A DNA stretch of 64,000 nucleotides, taken from Neobacillus sp. PS3-40. GTDB taxonomy: Bacteria > Bacillota > Bacilli > Bacillales > Cytobacillaceae. Shown in pieces: positions 6,595-14,626 of this stretch (within the stretch, counting starts at the first letter, position 1; the number at the start of each line of letters is the position of its first letter). The stretch is taken from NCBI RefSeq assembly GCF_030915485.1, contig NZ_CP133266.1, positions 3,414,001-3,478,000 on the forward strand. Reading direction: 5' to 3'. The notes beneath the pieces were generated by a model. It searched no databases, was not told the DNA's origin, and saw only the letters and a list, made by a program, of their open reading frames with translations. Position numbers and translations under genes: made by a program.

Positions 6595-9295
6595 GTGCGA
6601 AATGTTTCTAGCGTAAATTGAGGATGGTCACATTTCTCAAGTAAAGGCTAGACAGTTCCTTTCGGAACTGAAGGATTATATCGAAGAATCAAATGATAGG
6701 GTAACGCCTTGAAGGGTTCTCTCTTAGTCGAATAGCACTGAATTTAGTAAGAATGATAGTGTTATAAGCTCGGTGAAAAGGCGTGAGAAATTACCGTACC
6801 AGTTCGGCTGGCGAAAGCCTACTCGATGGAGTGGTGTAATTCATGATGCTTGAGTTGAATGAATATGGTGAGAATGCAAATAAACCTAAAATAAAAGGTT
6901 AAGCTGACGAACTTCCGAATGTACGGGTCTATACCTGCGATACATAGAAATGTGTATATCACCAAATTGTGAGGTTAGATGTGGATGAGTAAGACTAACT
7001 AATATGAAAATCCATGATACGTTACAGGCGTATGAACGCTAACAGGCTTACAGGAAGCACCTAAGTTCATTCTATAATAGATATAATTCAACGTTGTAAG
7101 CTGATAACGTGGAGGACTTACTTCCAATGAAGCGGTGGCGAGGAAAGCAATAATGAAACTAGCTATTGTATAACTTACCTTTGTATCAGTGAAAGTGGTG
7201 GCACAGTACCAATGAAATGTCTAATCAACATGGAGGGATAGCCACTAGACTAATTAAGATTTATTCAACCAAGTAAGGCAGTTCTTTATCGGTTAATAAG
7301 GTTCTTGTGAGACTAAAAGAGGTTTAACTCCGAAAGGAGTCACCAACTTATTGAAACGGAAGAAACTGAGACACACTGAGTATTATAGTATGCAAGATTG
7401 TTTTGACACACTATATGCTCAAAGTGTCAGTGGTCATCACTTCTATGACTTAACAGAATTAATGAGTTCTAAGGATAATATACGACTTGCCTACCGAAAC
7501 ATCAAAAGAAACTCAGGTAGCAAAACTGCGGGAACAGATAAATTAACAATTAACGATATTCTAGATTTAACAGTGGAAGATGTAATAGCAAAGGTTCAAG
7601 CCATGTTCAAATGGTACAAACCGCAAACAGTAAGGCGTGTTTTCATTCCAAAAGGAAAAGGGAAAACTAGACCTCTTGGGATTCCAACGATTTGGGATAG
7701 AATTTTTCAACAATGCATACTTCAAATTTTAGAGCCAATATGTGAAGCAAAATTCCATAAACATAGTTATGGATTTAGACCAAATCGCAGCACTCATCAT
7801 GCCAAAGCAAGATTTGAATTTCTTATCAATCAAACTGGACTCCATCATTGTGTTGATGTAGATATTAAAGGTTTCTTTGATAATGTTAAACACAGTAAGC
7901 TATTAAAACAAATCTGGTCACTAGGCATAAGGGACAAATCACTTCTTTCAATTATCTCTAGGCTATTAAAAGCAGAGATTGAAGGAGAAGGTATTCCTAC
8001 AAAAGGTACTTCGCAAGGAGGTATTTTGTCACCTTTACTATCTAACATTGTATTAAACGAATTGGATTGGTGGATTAGTGACCAATGGGAAACTTTTGAA
8101 AGCAGATATACTTACTCCACCAATGGTAGTAAGTATCAGCATTTAAAGAAAACATTTTTGAAAGAGTGTTTCATCGTCCGTTATGCAGACGATCTTAAGG
8201 TAATGTGCCGAACCAGGTCACACGCAATAAAAATGAATTACGCATTGAAAGATTTCTTGAGAAAGACTTCATTTGGAAACAAGTGAAGAAAAATCAAAAG
8301 TTATTAATCTAAAGAAAAACTCTTCCGAGTTTCTTGGTTTTTCAATAAAAGCCATAAGAAAAGGAAAAACAAGATTTGGTTATGTAGCAAGGTCCGATAT
8401 GTCAAAGAAGGCTAAAGCAAACGCCTTCCTGAAGATTAAGGAAGCTATAAAAGTAGTCAAGAAAAAACCTTGCATTCAGACTGTTTGGAATTTCAATACC
8501 GTCGTCATGGGAATCCAAAACTATTACTCTGTCGCCACTCAAATTTCTATTAATCTGAATGAGTTAAACGCTCATCTACGCAAAACGTTATATAACAGGC
8601 TAAAGAACATTAGAACCGAGGCAAGTTTTCATGATATGACTAAGACCTTGCAGAAAAGATACAAGGGTTATAAGGCAAAACTATTTAAGATACAACAAAT
8701 GGTCTTTGTGCCTATCTATGCCCAAAGGTGGAAAACAACACTTTGTTTCTCACAAACGACTTGTAACTTTACTGCCGAAGGTAGAGCAAAAATACACAAT
8801 AGCTTAAAGGCAATTGATAAAACTATGCTTTCTTACATCATGAGAAACTACATTCCAAACCGAACTATCGAATACAATGACAACAGGATTAGTAAATTTA
8901 TCGCCCAATATGGCAAGTGTGCCATACTAGGGGTAGAGTTAGGGATTAACGAATGGCATTGTCATCATATTAACCCATATCACCTTTCAAAAGATGATAG
9001 CTATTCAAACTTGATAATTCTTGATAAAGCTATACATCAACTGATTCATTTAAAAGACAAGGTTAAAATAGAAACTCTGTTACATTCTTTAAAGCTTACT
9101 AGTAAGCAAAAGGAAAAGATAAATAAGTTACGCCTAAAGTGTCAAAATGAGATAATTTAATATGGAAAATTAGCACTCGTCTGCTTACACATAGAAAGAA
9201 TAAATTGGATTAGTTGGAACGCCGTACGCGATGAAAGTTGCACATACGGTGTGAACAGGGGGAAAAGGGAGCGATAACTTCAAACCCTTACCTAT
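6595..9295 (+). mobile_element. Group II intron (about 2.7 kb)
   Basis: The 5' end is GTGCG at 6595-6599, the standard group II start. It is followed by about 750 bases of structured ribozyme (domains I-III) before the ORF at 7351. Near the 3' end, domain V spans about 9215-9256: GCCGTACGCGATGAAAGTTG, then CACATACGGTGT, which has the conserved hairpin and GAAA-type loop. Domain VI follows, and CCTTACCTAT at 9286-9295 supplies the probable branch-point A. The exact 3' boundary is inferred. The intron-encoded protein sits in domain IV. It is inserted just after a short palindrome in an intergenic repeat, so no host gene is interrupted. Confidence 0.85.
7351..9160 (+). pseudogene. ltrA: Intron-encoded reverse transcriptase/maturase with HNH domain, frameshifted
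   Basis: The protein would reverse-transcribe the intron, help it splice and cut the target. The first frame (TTG 7351 behind AAAGGAG, to 8286) contains the RT blocks, including FIPKGKGKTRPLGIPT, HSYGFRPNRSTHHA, QGGILSPLLSNI and the catalytic FIVRYADD (Y278). It runs out of frame at ...KDFLRKTSFGNK. The next frame resumes with ERLHLETSEEKSKVINLKKN and SSEFLGFSIKA (RT end and maturase domain), and finishes with an HNH nuclease: ILGVELGINEWHCHHINPYH, then YSNLIILDKAIHQLIH. The break lies near 8257-8262, equivalent to one extra base or two missing bases. Together the parts make a normal length of about 600 residues. It is either a recent inactivating mutation or a sequence error. Confidence 0.88.
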
Positions 9296-9381
9296 CTGTA
9301 TAAATAAGAAATATATGCATGCTAAAAAATCGGATTAATTTTTCATAAAAATACATACCCTAAAATATCGGAGGTATGTAA

Positions 9382-9891
9382 ATGAAAAACTCAAAATTAT
9401 TTTTAGTAGCAATGCTAATTCTTCCCTTGTTAACCATACCATTATTAGGTCGGAATGCATTTAAAAAATATCTCCCAGCCGCAATATTTATGTGTATCTT
9501 CACAAAAATATTAGATACAATCGGCGAAAGAAAAAAATGGTGGCGGTTTTATAAAGGAATTCCTCCTTTAAGTAGCATGGACATGCTAAATTTTGGTCCT
9601 TACTTTGTTTCTAGTCTTTGGTTGTTAAAAATGACCTATGGGAAATTCCCACTATATTTAATTTCTAATACTATTCTTCATATATTATTTATTTTCCTAG
9701 GGATAAAATATATAAAACGTCTTAGAATACTTTCTTTAGTAAAATTAACAAAATTTCAATACTTAGCAATCGATTTTATTAGAGCATTACTTCTATATGT
9801 TTTTCAATTCTTGAAGGAAAAAGCACAGGGTGAAGTAATAAAAAGTCAAGCAAACTTAGAAATAGAATGTTCTTCAACGGGTGCCCTTTAG
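9382..9891 (+). CDS. Hypothetical integral membrane protein
   Basis: 169 residues with four to five hydrophobic segments (about 5-22, 31-42, 68-80, 91-110, 125-140). A conserved-looking charged patch, GERKKWWRFYKGIPPLSS, lies between the first two and the rest. The start ATG 9382 follows ATCGGAGGT. Small membrane proteins with a K(R)KWWxFYK patch are common in Bacillus and of unknown role. Its last residues (SSTGAL) and stop come from a copy of the GGGTGCCCTTTAGTTGAATA interspersed repeat, so the original C-terminus may have been replaced. A terminator follows. Confidence 0.7.
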   Translation: MKNSKLFLVAMLILPLLTIPLLGRNAFKKYLPAAIFMCIFTKILDTIGERKKWWRFYKGIPPLSSMDMLNFGPYFVSSLWLLKMTYGKFPLYLISNTILHILFIFLGIKYIKRLRILSLVKLTKFQYLAIDFIRALLLYVFQFLKEKAQGEVIKSQANLEIECSSTGAL

Positions 9892-9906
9892 TTGAATAAA
9901 AATCGA

Positions 9907-9940
9907 TTAAGTCAGCAGTTGTCTGTTGGCTTTTTTATGT
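9907..9940 (+). terminator. Terminator after the membrane protein gene
   Basis: GTCAGCAG pairs with CTGTTGGC, including G-U pairs, and is followed by TTTTTTATG. Confidence 0.55.
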
Positions 9941-10070
9941 CTCTATAGGACGATAATGTGCAATTAATAAATTGTAAACCCATCTTCAGCAAAACCAGCT
10001 AATAGTTGTCAACATTTTTCAATTAAAAAATTAAAATATAGATGATATACTAAAAATGAGTATGCCAAAT

Positions 10071-10108
10071 AACCTTCCTCATCTTCAAAATTGGAAGGTT
10101 TTGTTTTG
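10071..10108. terminator. Hairpin near the right end of the IS110 element
   Basis: AACCTTCC and GGAAGGTT pair around a 14-base loop, followed by TTGTTTTG on the plus strand. It lies just past the 3' end of the minus-strand transposase, close to where that element must end. It could be a host terminator or part of the element's right end. Confidence 0.5.
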
Positions 10109-10126
10109 TATTGTTAAACATGGTTT

Positions 10127-11371
10127 TTAAGCTAATTCTTGGAAAGTGGTTTTGTTCTTTAAAAGCGCATAAATCAAGTGTAAAAGCTTATTAACACAAG
10201 CGATAATTGCTACTCTATAGGGTTTACCCTCGTCGCGTTTTTTATCGTAAAACTCTCTTAATTTTTTATTTCGAGGAATAACGGTATCACTCGTCTTTTG
10301 CTTTCGGGCATCTCGAATTCCACAGTATACAGCCATATATAATGCTTGCCGTAACCTTCTAGATCCTCTCTTTGTTATACGATTTTTGGTTGCTGTAAAT
10401 CTTCCAGAAGAGTAAACACTAGGATCTATTCCCGCAAAGGCAACCAACTTTTTAGGGTGATTAAACCGATCTATTTCTCCTATTTCGGAAATGATTGTTG
10501 CCGCAATCTTTTCTCCGATACCAGGAATAGACTGGAGAATCTTATATTCTTCAATTTCTTTAGCGAGGGCATCTATTTTTGCTTCTAGTAGTGATAAATG
10601 CTCTTGATATTGAAGAACGATGGTAATTAACATCTTTAGGTTAAAAATATGACTTTCATATAAGTTATTTTGAAATGGATTTCGTAATGCTGCTTCAATA
10701 AGCTTTTGTGCTTTTTCTTTTGCCCACTTTTCAGAACGTCTAGTACATAACGATACAATCTTGTCGGTTAATACAGATTCGGTAGTATTTAGTACATGTT
10801 CAGAAGTAGGAAATATGGAAAGAGTCTGTAAAGATACTTTTGAATATAAATCACCAAAGACACCTCTATATTCAGGGAATACCTGATCTAGCACTGTTAG
10901 AAGCTGTACCTTGGTTTGTGTAGAGATACCTGTAATGATCTCTTGTTGTCTTGTAAGATTACGAAGGTTTAAGAGTTGAATACCTCTTTTCTTATACGGC
11001 TCAACTTCTTCTTTATAGAATAGTTCGCAAAGAAGATAGGCATCGACAGCGTCTGTTTTTACCTTTCTTAAACTGGCACTCCTTGCTCGATGAGAGATAA
11101 GGGGGTTCACAATAATATAAACATATTGCTGTTCCTCCAAAAATTGAATAATAGGAGAGTGGTAATGTCCTGTTGATTCTAAGATAACTGAAGGTTGCTT
11201 ACCATCAGCTACTCTTTCAATCTCTTTTAAGAATCCTAATAAATTCTCAAAGCCCTCAACAGTATGCTTTACACTAAAACTTTTACGAAAAGGTTGACTC
11301 TTATCCAAGAATGCTTGTACCTGACTTTCCCCTTTAGAAACATCCAGACCAACTACTGGATTCATCATCAT
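10127..11371 (-). CDS. IS110-family DEDD transposase (bridge-RNA-guided recombinase family)
   Basis: A 414-residue protein. The N-terminal RuvC-like DEDD domain has VVGLDVSK (D10), VILESTGHYH (E65) and KVKTDAVDAYLL (D107, D110). The central part is predicted helical. The C-terminal Tnp domain carries LQSIPGIGEKIAATIISEIG, AFAGIDPSVYSSGRF (candidate catalytic Ser near 320) and ITKRGSRRLRQALYMAVY. Family members act as a tetramer on DNA under the guidance of a bridge RNA from the element's non-coding end. The start is the third of three Met codons or an earlier one, behind AAGGAGGAGATG. All catalytic residues seem present, so the copy looks functional. Confidence 0.95.
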   Translation of the reverse strand: MMMNPVVGLDVSKGESQVQAFLDKSQPFRKSFSVKHTVEGFENLLGFLKEIERVADGKQPSVILESTGHYHSPIIQFLEEQQYVYIIVNPLISHRARSASLRKVKTDAVDAYLLCELFYKEEVEPYKKRGIQLLNLRNLTRQQEIITGISTQTKVQLLTVLDQVFPEYRGVFGDLYSKVSLQTLSIFPTSEHVLNTTESVLTDKIVSLCTRRSEKWAKEKAQKLIEAALRNPFQNNLYESHIFNLKMLITIVLQYQEHLSLLEAKIDALAKEIEEYKILQSIPGIGEKIAATIISEIGEIDRFNHPKKLVAFAGIDPSVYSSGRFTATKNRITKRGSRRLRQALYMAVYCGIRDARKQKTSDTVIPRNKKLREFYDKKRDEGKPYRVAIIACVNKLLHLIYALLKNKTTFQELA

Positions 11372-11380
11372 CTCCTCCTT

Positions 11381-11560
11381 AGAAATAAAGATTAGTCGGT
11401 TGTCCCTAGAGCTGCTTGTACTGTCATAGGTTCGCTTGTTAAACGGGATCTTTGTCCCAACCAGCCTGAAACATGCTTATACAAGTAGGGAGTGAACAGT
11501 TTTGCGGACGGGATCAAGTCCCACGGGCGCTACGTTCTACTCCGACTACCGCTATAATAA
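11381..11560 (-). ncRNA. Candidate IS110 bridge RNA (left non-coding end)
   Basis: The stretch upstream of the transposase start has no coding potential but is rich in short stems: GGGAC with GTCCC, CGGGATC with GATCCCG, CCCGTGGG. Read on the minus strand it contains AGCGCCCGTGGGACTTGATC and later TATAAGCATGT. In IS110-group elements this interval encodes the bridge RNA whose loops pair with target and donor DNA. The role is assigned by position and structure; the loops were not modelled. A diverged orphan copy occurs at 21437-21521. Confidence 0.55.
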
Positions 11561-11609
11561 AACCAATTAAAAAAAGTTCAACCAGTAAAAACTGGTTAAA
11601 CTTATATTA

Positions 11610-11682
11610 CGAACGGGCGCTTTAATGGAATAAAAGGAGAGCATATATTAGTCATGTATAATATGTGCGCTCCTTTATTTTT
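11610..11682 (+). repeat. Interspersed repeat, GGGCGCTTTAATGGAATAA type, with hairpin
   Basis: ACGGGCGCTTTAATGGAATA is followed by a hairpin, GGAGAGCATATATTA with TATAATATGTGCGCTCC, and TTTATTTTTAG. This is the best-preserved member of a repeat family also seen near 4781, 6491, 9880, 12811, 13901, 14696 and 14896. Confidence 0.55.
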
Positions 11683-11718
11683 AGGGATTTTTATAATTTA
11701 GGTCTTGATAAGTTTTTC

Positions 11719-11752
11719 AATAAAGTCGTTTAAAAACAAATAAAGTTGTTTA
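11719..11752 (+). repeat. Left arm of inverted repeats around the DUF523 gene
   Basis: AATAAAGTCGTTTA (11719-11732) and AATAAAGTTGTTTA (11739-11752). Their exact reverse complements occur at 12396-12409 and 12517-12530 on the other side of the gene. Confidence 0.7.
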
Positions 11753-11753
11753 A

Positions 11754-11792
11754 AAGATGGTATAAAATTGGATTTTCATACCATCTTTTTTA
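11754..11792 (+). terminator. Hairpin with T run
   Basis: AAGATGGTAT and ATACCATCTT form a perfect 10-bp stem followed by TTTTAAATTT. It lies between the left inverted-repeat arm and the DUF523 gene with no gene upstream of it in this module. Confidence 0.65.
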
Positions 11793-11890
11793 AATTTCCT
11801 TGTATAATAAAAGGAAGAATATTTCGATATTTGTTTAGTTAATAAAAGGCAGCTATTATAATCAATGAAACTAATCTCGAGAGGTGAGCA

Positions 11891-12355
11891 ATGATTTTAG
11901 TCAGTTCTTGTTTAGCTGGAAATCCAGTAAGATATAATGGTACAGCTTGTTTAGATTATACAATTCAAAAATTAATTGCTGAAAAGAAAGCAATAGCTGT
12001 TTGTCCTGAACTATTAGGTGGTTTTAACACACCAAGAGAGCCTGCTGAAATCTTAGGTGGGGATGGTTATGATGTCTTAAATGGAAAAGCTAAAGTTATA
12101 GAACGTTCAGGGAATGATGTGACGGAATCGTATATAAACGGTGCTATAAAGACATTAGAGATAGCACAAGAAATGAAAGTCACTCATGTGGTCTTAAAAG
12201 AATATAGCCCCTCTTGTGGAAGTAAAGAAATTTATAATGGAGAATTTGTTGGTGAAAAAGTAGCTGGAGTTGGAGTAACGACAGCTTTATTGAAAAAGAA
12301 TGGAATTCAAGTGATTTCTGAATGTGAGTTAGAGAATTTAAAGGATGAAATTTAA
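11891..12355 (+). CDS. DUF523 family protein
   Basis: 154 residues, the full length of a DUF523 protein. The conserved Cys-containing motifs are present: ILVSSCLAGNPVRYNG at the start, AVCPELLGGFNTPREPAEI in the middle and LKEYSPSCGSKEIYNGEF later. Three invariant Cys suggest metal, cluster or thiol chemistry, but the function of the family is unknown. The start ATG 11891 follows AGAGGTGAGC. The gene sits alone between two pairs of inverted AATAAAG[TC]... repeats. Confidence 0.9.
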   Translation: MILVSSCLAGNPVRYNGTACLDYTIQKLIAEKKAIAVCPELLGGFNTPREPAEILGGDGYDVLNGKAKVIERSGNDVTESYINGAIKTLEIAQEMKVTHVVLKEYSPSCGSKEIYNGEFVGEKVAGVGVTTALLKKNGIQVISECELENLKDEI

Positions 12356-12395
12356 AAATAAGGGGCATATTCTGAACGATTCGCTCTCCGAAAAT

Positions 12396-12530
12396 TAAAC
12401 GACTTTATTATTTCTTCAAATTAAGGATTACAACAAATAAGATTTATTTTTAAACATCTTTAAAACCACCTACAAATTAATCTAGTAGGTGGTTACTACA
12501 TTTCACGGATTTATATTAAACAACTTTATT
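12396..12530 (+). repeat. Right arm of inverted repeats around DUF523, with a hairpin
   Basis: TAAACGACTTTATT (12396-12409) and TAAACAACTTTATT (12517-12530) are the reverse complements of the two left-arm repeats. Between them AACCACCTAC (12464-12473) and GTAGGTGGTT (12485-12494) form a perfect 10-bp hairpin, probably the gene's terminator. Confidence 0.65.
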
Positions 12531-12547
12531 ATCTCTGCACAGGTAGG

Positions 12548-12697
12548 ACCCCATACCCATCAAGCTAAGGCAAATCATTACCCCCAAAACGAAAAAACGC
12601 TATTCTTTCTGTAATATGATGGAAAGGATGGCCTTTTTTTATGTGTCGTGAGGTTTCAAACGAACTTACTCTCTTTTCACAGGAATTACAACGATAA
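12548..12697 (+). pseudogene. Left-end relic of an IS231/IS4-type element
   Basis: A short frame, ATG 12641 to TAA 12697, reads MCREVSNELTLFSQELQR. It resembles the N-terminus of IS231-type transposases, where a DELxLFxxEL pattern opens the protein. The preceding ACCCATCAAGCTAAGGCAAA and a T-rich stretch are laid out like an IS4-group left end. Everything after the first 18 codons is gone. Confidence 0.4.
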
Positions 12698-12725
12698 CAG
12701 CTGGCCAAAAAGGTAGGTTTTGTTG

Positions 12726-12802
12726 TGACTTTGAAATAAAATTCGATAATTTGTAAAAAAGTTTGATCAATAGTCCTGTATTGATATGCAGGATTTTTTC
12801 TT
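12726..12802 (+). repeat. Second copy of the AATAAAG..GATAATTT repeat plus terminator
   Basis: AATAAAATTCGATAATTTG and AAAAAGTTTGATCAATA lead into a hairpin, TCCTGTATT with a loop and GCAGGA, plus TTTTTTC. This matches the repeat-terminator unit after the adenosine deaminase gene (6326-6444). Confidence 0.55.
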
Positions 12803-12823
12803 GTTCCACAATCGGGCCATTTA

Positions 12824-12985
12824 ATGGAGTACAGGGCAGGAATATTTTGTGGGGAAGTCGAAGTTGTTTTATCGAATAGCAACTACGGTATCGAATTTTT
12901 GAAACTATTTGAACATGAGGGCATTCGGGAAATAAGGTTCGCGAATATTCCAATAGCAGAAGGTTTACGAAGTGTTGTTCGTTAA
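12824..12985 (+). pseudogene. C-terminal gene fragment of unknown family
   Basis: A frame of 53 codons begins within a GGGCCATTTAATGGAGT repeat copy. It reads GIFCGEVEVVLSNSNYGIEF, then LKLFEHEGIREIRFANIPIA and EGLRSVVR, with a stop seven bases before the cassette boundary at 12992. It has no ribosome binding site. The composition looks like the end of a globular enzyme whose front has been lost. I do not recognise the parent. Confidence 0.35.
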
Positions 12986-13163
12986 CGAGATGTTATATGA
13001 CATACTCGAAAACCCAATTTTACATTTTCCTATACTATGACTTTTCTTTGTTATCATGAACTGTGACAAGGTGTTTTTTGTTTGGAAGGAATTTGTAACT
13101 TTTTAATAGAAAAATTATGAAGATGATCAGATAATAAATTTTTACACATAAGGAGATAAAACT

Positions 13164-13616
13164 ATGGCAAAAAACAAATTACTAAGAATGGACAATGTCG
13201 GCATCGTTGTAGAATCCCTTGATGACGCAATTTCTTTCTTCGAGGAGATTGGCTTGAACCTCGAAGGGCGAGCCACTGTCGAAGGTGAATGGTCTGGTCG
13301 CGTAACCGGACTGGGTTCTCAGTGCGTAGAGATTGCTATGATGGTTACCCCAGATGGCCACAGCCGACTTGAACTTTCGCGATTTCTCACCCCACCTACT
13401 ATATCAGATCACCGGACTGCTCCTGTAAACGCCCTCGGGTATCTACGCGTCATGTTCACCGTTGAAGACATTGACGAAATGGTATCCAGACTCACTAAGT
13501 ATGGTGCTCAGCTCGTTGGCGAAGTGGTTCAGTACGAGGACTCGTATCGGCTCTGCTACATTCGTGGAATCGAAGGACTTCTAATTGGTTTGGCGGAACA
13601 ACTCGGTAACAAATAA
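13164..13616 (+). CDS. VOC-superfamily (glyoxalase/bleomycin-resistance fold) protein
   Basis: 150 residues with two beta-alpha-beta-beta-beta modules: LRMDNVGIVVESLDDAISFF at the start, and LGYLRVMFTVEDIDEMVSRL at about residue 93, ending LCYIRGIEGLLIGLAEQ. VOC proteins use a metal in a paired-module fold for isomerisation, dioxygenation, thiol transfer to drugs, or drug binding. The substrate cannot be told here. The start ATG 13164 follows AAGGAGATAAAACT. The base composition is richer in G and C than the flanks, and the gene is the only one in an integron-cassette-like module, so it was probably acquired. Confidence 0.88.
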   Translation: MAKNKLLRMDNVGIVVESLDDAISFFEEIGLNLEGRATVEGEWSGRVTGLGSQCVEIAMMVTPDGHSRLELSRFLTPPTISDHRTAPVNALGYLRVMFTVEDIDEMVSRLTKYGAQLVGEVVQYEDSYRLCYIRGIEGLLIGLAEQLGNK

Positions 13617-13719
13617 GTAAGTGACGTTTTATAAAAAGCCTTTACTGAAATATACATTCCTGAAGTAAAAATTGAATCAGAAAAGCAGTGTGAAAGTAAC
13701 TCAAAGAAGTCGGGTACAT

Positions 13720-13867
13720 CATATAACACAGCATTCACGCTGCGGGACTTTCCGATCCCATTGGTCGCCAGGAGAAGAAGCAGGGAAGCAGATTTAGGCG
13801 ACAACCCTGAGAGCCTAAGAACTTCGTTCTAAGGCTCTCAGGTTCGTGAATGCGAAAACGTTATATG
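13720..13867 (+). repeat. attC-like palindromic site downstream of the VOC gene
   Basis: The outer arms are CATATAAC (13720-13727) and GTTATATG (13860-13867). The next arms are GCATTCACG (13731-13739) and CGTGAATGC (13845-13853). An asymmetric middle of about 60 bases follows, then a 37-base hairpin at 13806-13842 whose 17-bp arms differ at one position. Paired R-like and L-like boxes with unequal spacers (3 and 6 bases) are attC features. Confidence 0.5.
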
Positions 13868-14131
13868 CCAATCCGTCTCGATTTAAAGAAAATTTTTATT
13901 CAATAAAAGGGCGCTTTTCTTTAATAAGATCGGATCTTTCTATAATCGTGCGTTATCGTCAAAAAGAATGTAAGTATAACGTAAAGAATTATTAGTTTCA
14001 ATTATGTTTTCGTTGACGAATGTATGTTCGGTGTTATAAAGTATGCTTATGGTAATAATAGTTGGTGGCTACTGCCACTTGGAAATTACTTAAGCATTGT
14101 AAAAAAATTAGAACTAAGGAGCTGTTAAATC
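13868..14131. repeat. Intergenic region with an AAGGGCGCTTTT repeat copy
   Basis: CAATAAAAGGGCGCTTTTCT at 13899-13918 is a member of the interspersed family. The rest is leader for the next gene. I see no other feature. Confidence 0.45.
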
Positions 14132-14566
14132 ATGTCAATTAGTTTGAACCCGTATTTGATTTTTGAAGGTAATTCGAGAGAAGCGGTCCATTTTTACGAG
14201 AAAGCTCTTGGCGGGAAAGTGATGGGTATCATGACGTTCGGAGATATGCCGGCGGACCCGAATTATCCATTGACGGATGACATGAAGAATCGCGTTATGC
14301 ATGCACACTTGAAAGTCGGAGAAGCAGATCTCATGTTCAGCGATATGTACGAAGGCATGCCTTATCAGCCAGGCAATACGATTCAGTTGGCCATCCATCC
14401 TAAAGAAGAGGCTAGAGCTAGAGAAATCTTTGCCGCTTTGGAAGAGGGCGGACAAGTCATTATGCCCCTTCAGAAGACGGATTGGAGCCCCTTGTATGGG
14501 CAAGTAAAGGACAAGTTCGGCGTTACTTTCCAAGTGAACGTCCCAGCAGAGCAACCGCAGTATTAG
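14132..14566 (+). CDS. PhnB/YjdN-like VOC family protein
   Basis: 144 residues: LNPYLIFEGNSREAVHFYEK, then MPADPNYPLTDDMKNRVMHA, LKVGEADLMFSDMYEG and WSPLYGQVKDKFGVTFQVN. This matches the PhnB (YjdN) branch of the VOC superfamily, formerly labelled 3-demethylubiquinone methyltransferase-like. The branch often has no known substrate. The start ATG 14132 follows AAGGAGCTG. The gene is richer in G and C than its surroundings, like the VOC gene upstream, suggesting separate acquisition. Long frames on the opposite strand (to 14761) are shadows. Confidence 0.88.
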   Translation: MSISLNPYLIFEGNSREAVHFYEKALGGKVMGIMTFGDMPADPNYPLTDDMKNRVMHAHLKVGEADLMFSDMYEGMPYQPGNTIQLAIHPKEEARAREIFAALEEGGQVIMPLQKTDWSPLYGQVKDKFGVTFQVNVPAEQPQY

Positions 14567-14595
14567 CAAAAAGACTTCCGCTCCACCAACAAAAA

Positions 14596-14626
14596 AGCCT
14601 TCTGTTCGTGAATGGACAGGAGGCTT
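14596..14626 (-). terminator. Hairpin with T run on the minus strand
   Basis: AGCCTCCTGT and ACAGAAGGCT pair, followed on the minus strand by TTTTTTG. On the plus strand it sits 30 bases after the PhnB-like stop, but the T run lies on the other side. It may serve as a weak bidirectional stop or be a relic of a lost minus-strand gene. Confidence 0.45.

Larger units (their letters stand above)
10127..11570 (-). mobile_element. IS110-family insertion sequence (boundaries approximate)
   Basis: One DEDD transposase gene plus a long non-coding stretch of about 200 bases upstream of it, the layout of the IS110 group. There are no obvious terminal inverted repeats, as expected for the family. The outer limits cannot be fixed without an empty-site sequence. 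The left end (in transposase sense) probably lies near 11560-11600 and the right end near 10060-10125. Confidence 0.75.
12992..13867 (+). mobile_element. Integron-gene-cassette-like module carrying a VOC gene
   Basis: GTTATATGACAT at 12992-13003 and GTTATATGCC at 13860-13869 bound a single gene followed by a long imperfect palindrome (13720-13867). This is the plan of an integron cassette: a boundary G^TTRRRY-like site, one ORF and an attC. The gene has visibly more C and G in third positions than its neighbours. No integrase gene is in the window, and the sites deviate from the classical consensus by one base each. Confidence 0.45.

Noticed and set aside
12565-12953. Two minus-strand frames of 95-105 codons
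   Set aside because: They have no ribosome binding site, odd composition, and overlap repeats and relics read better on the plus strand.
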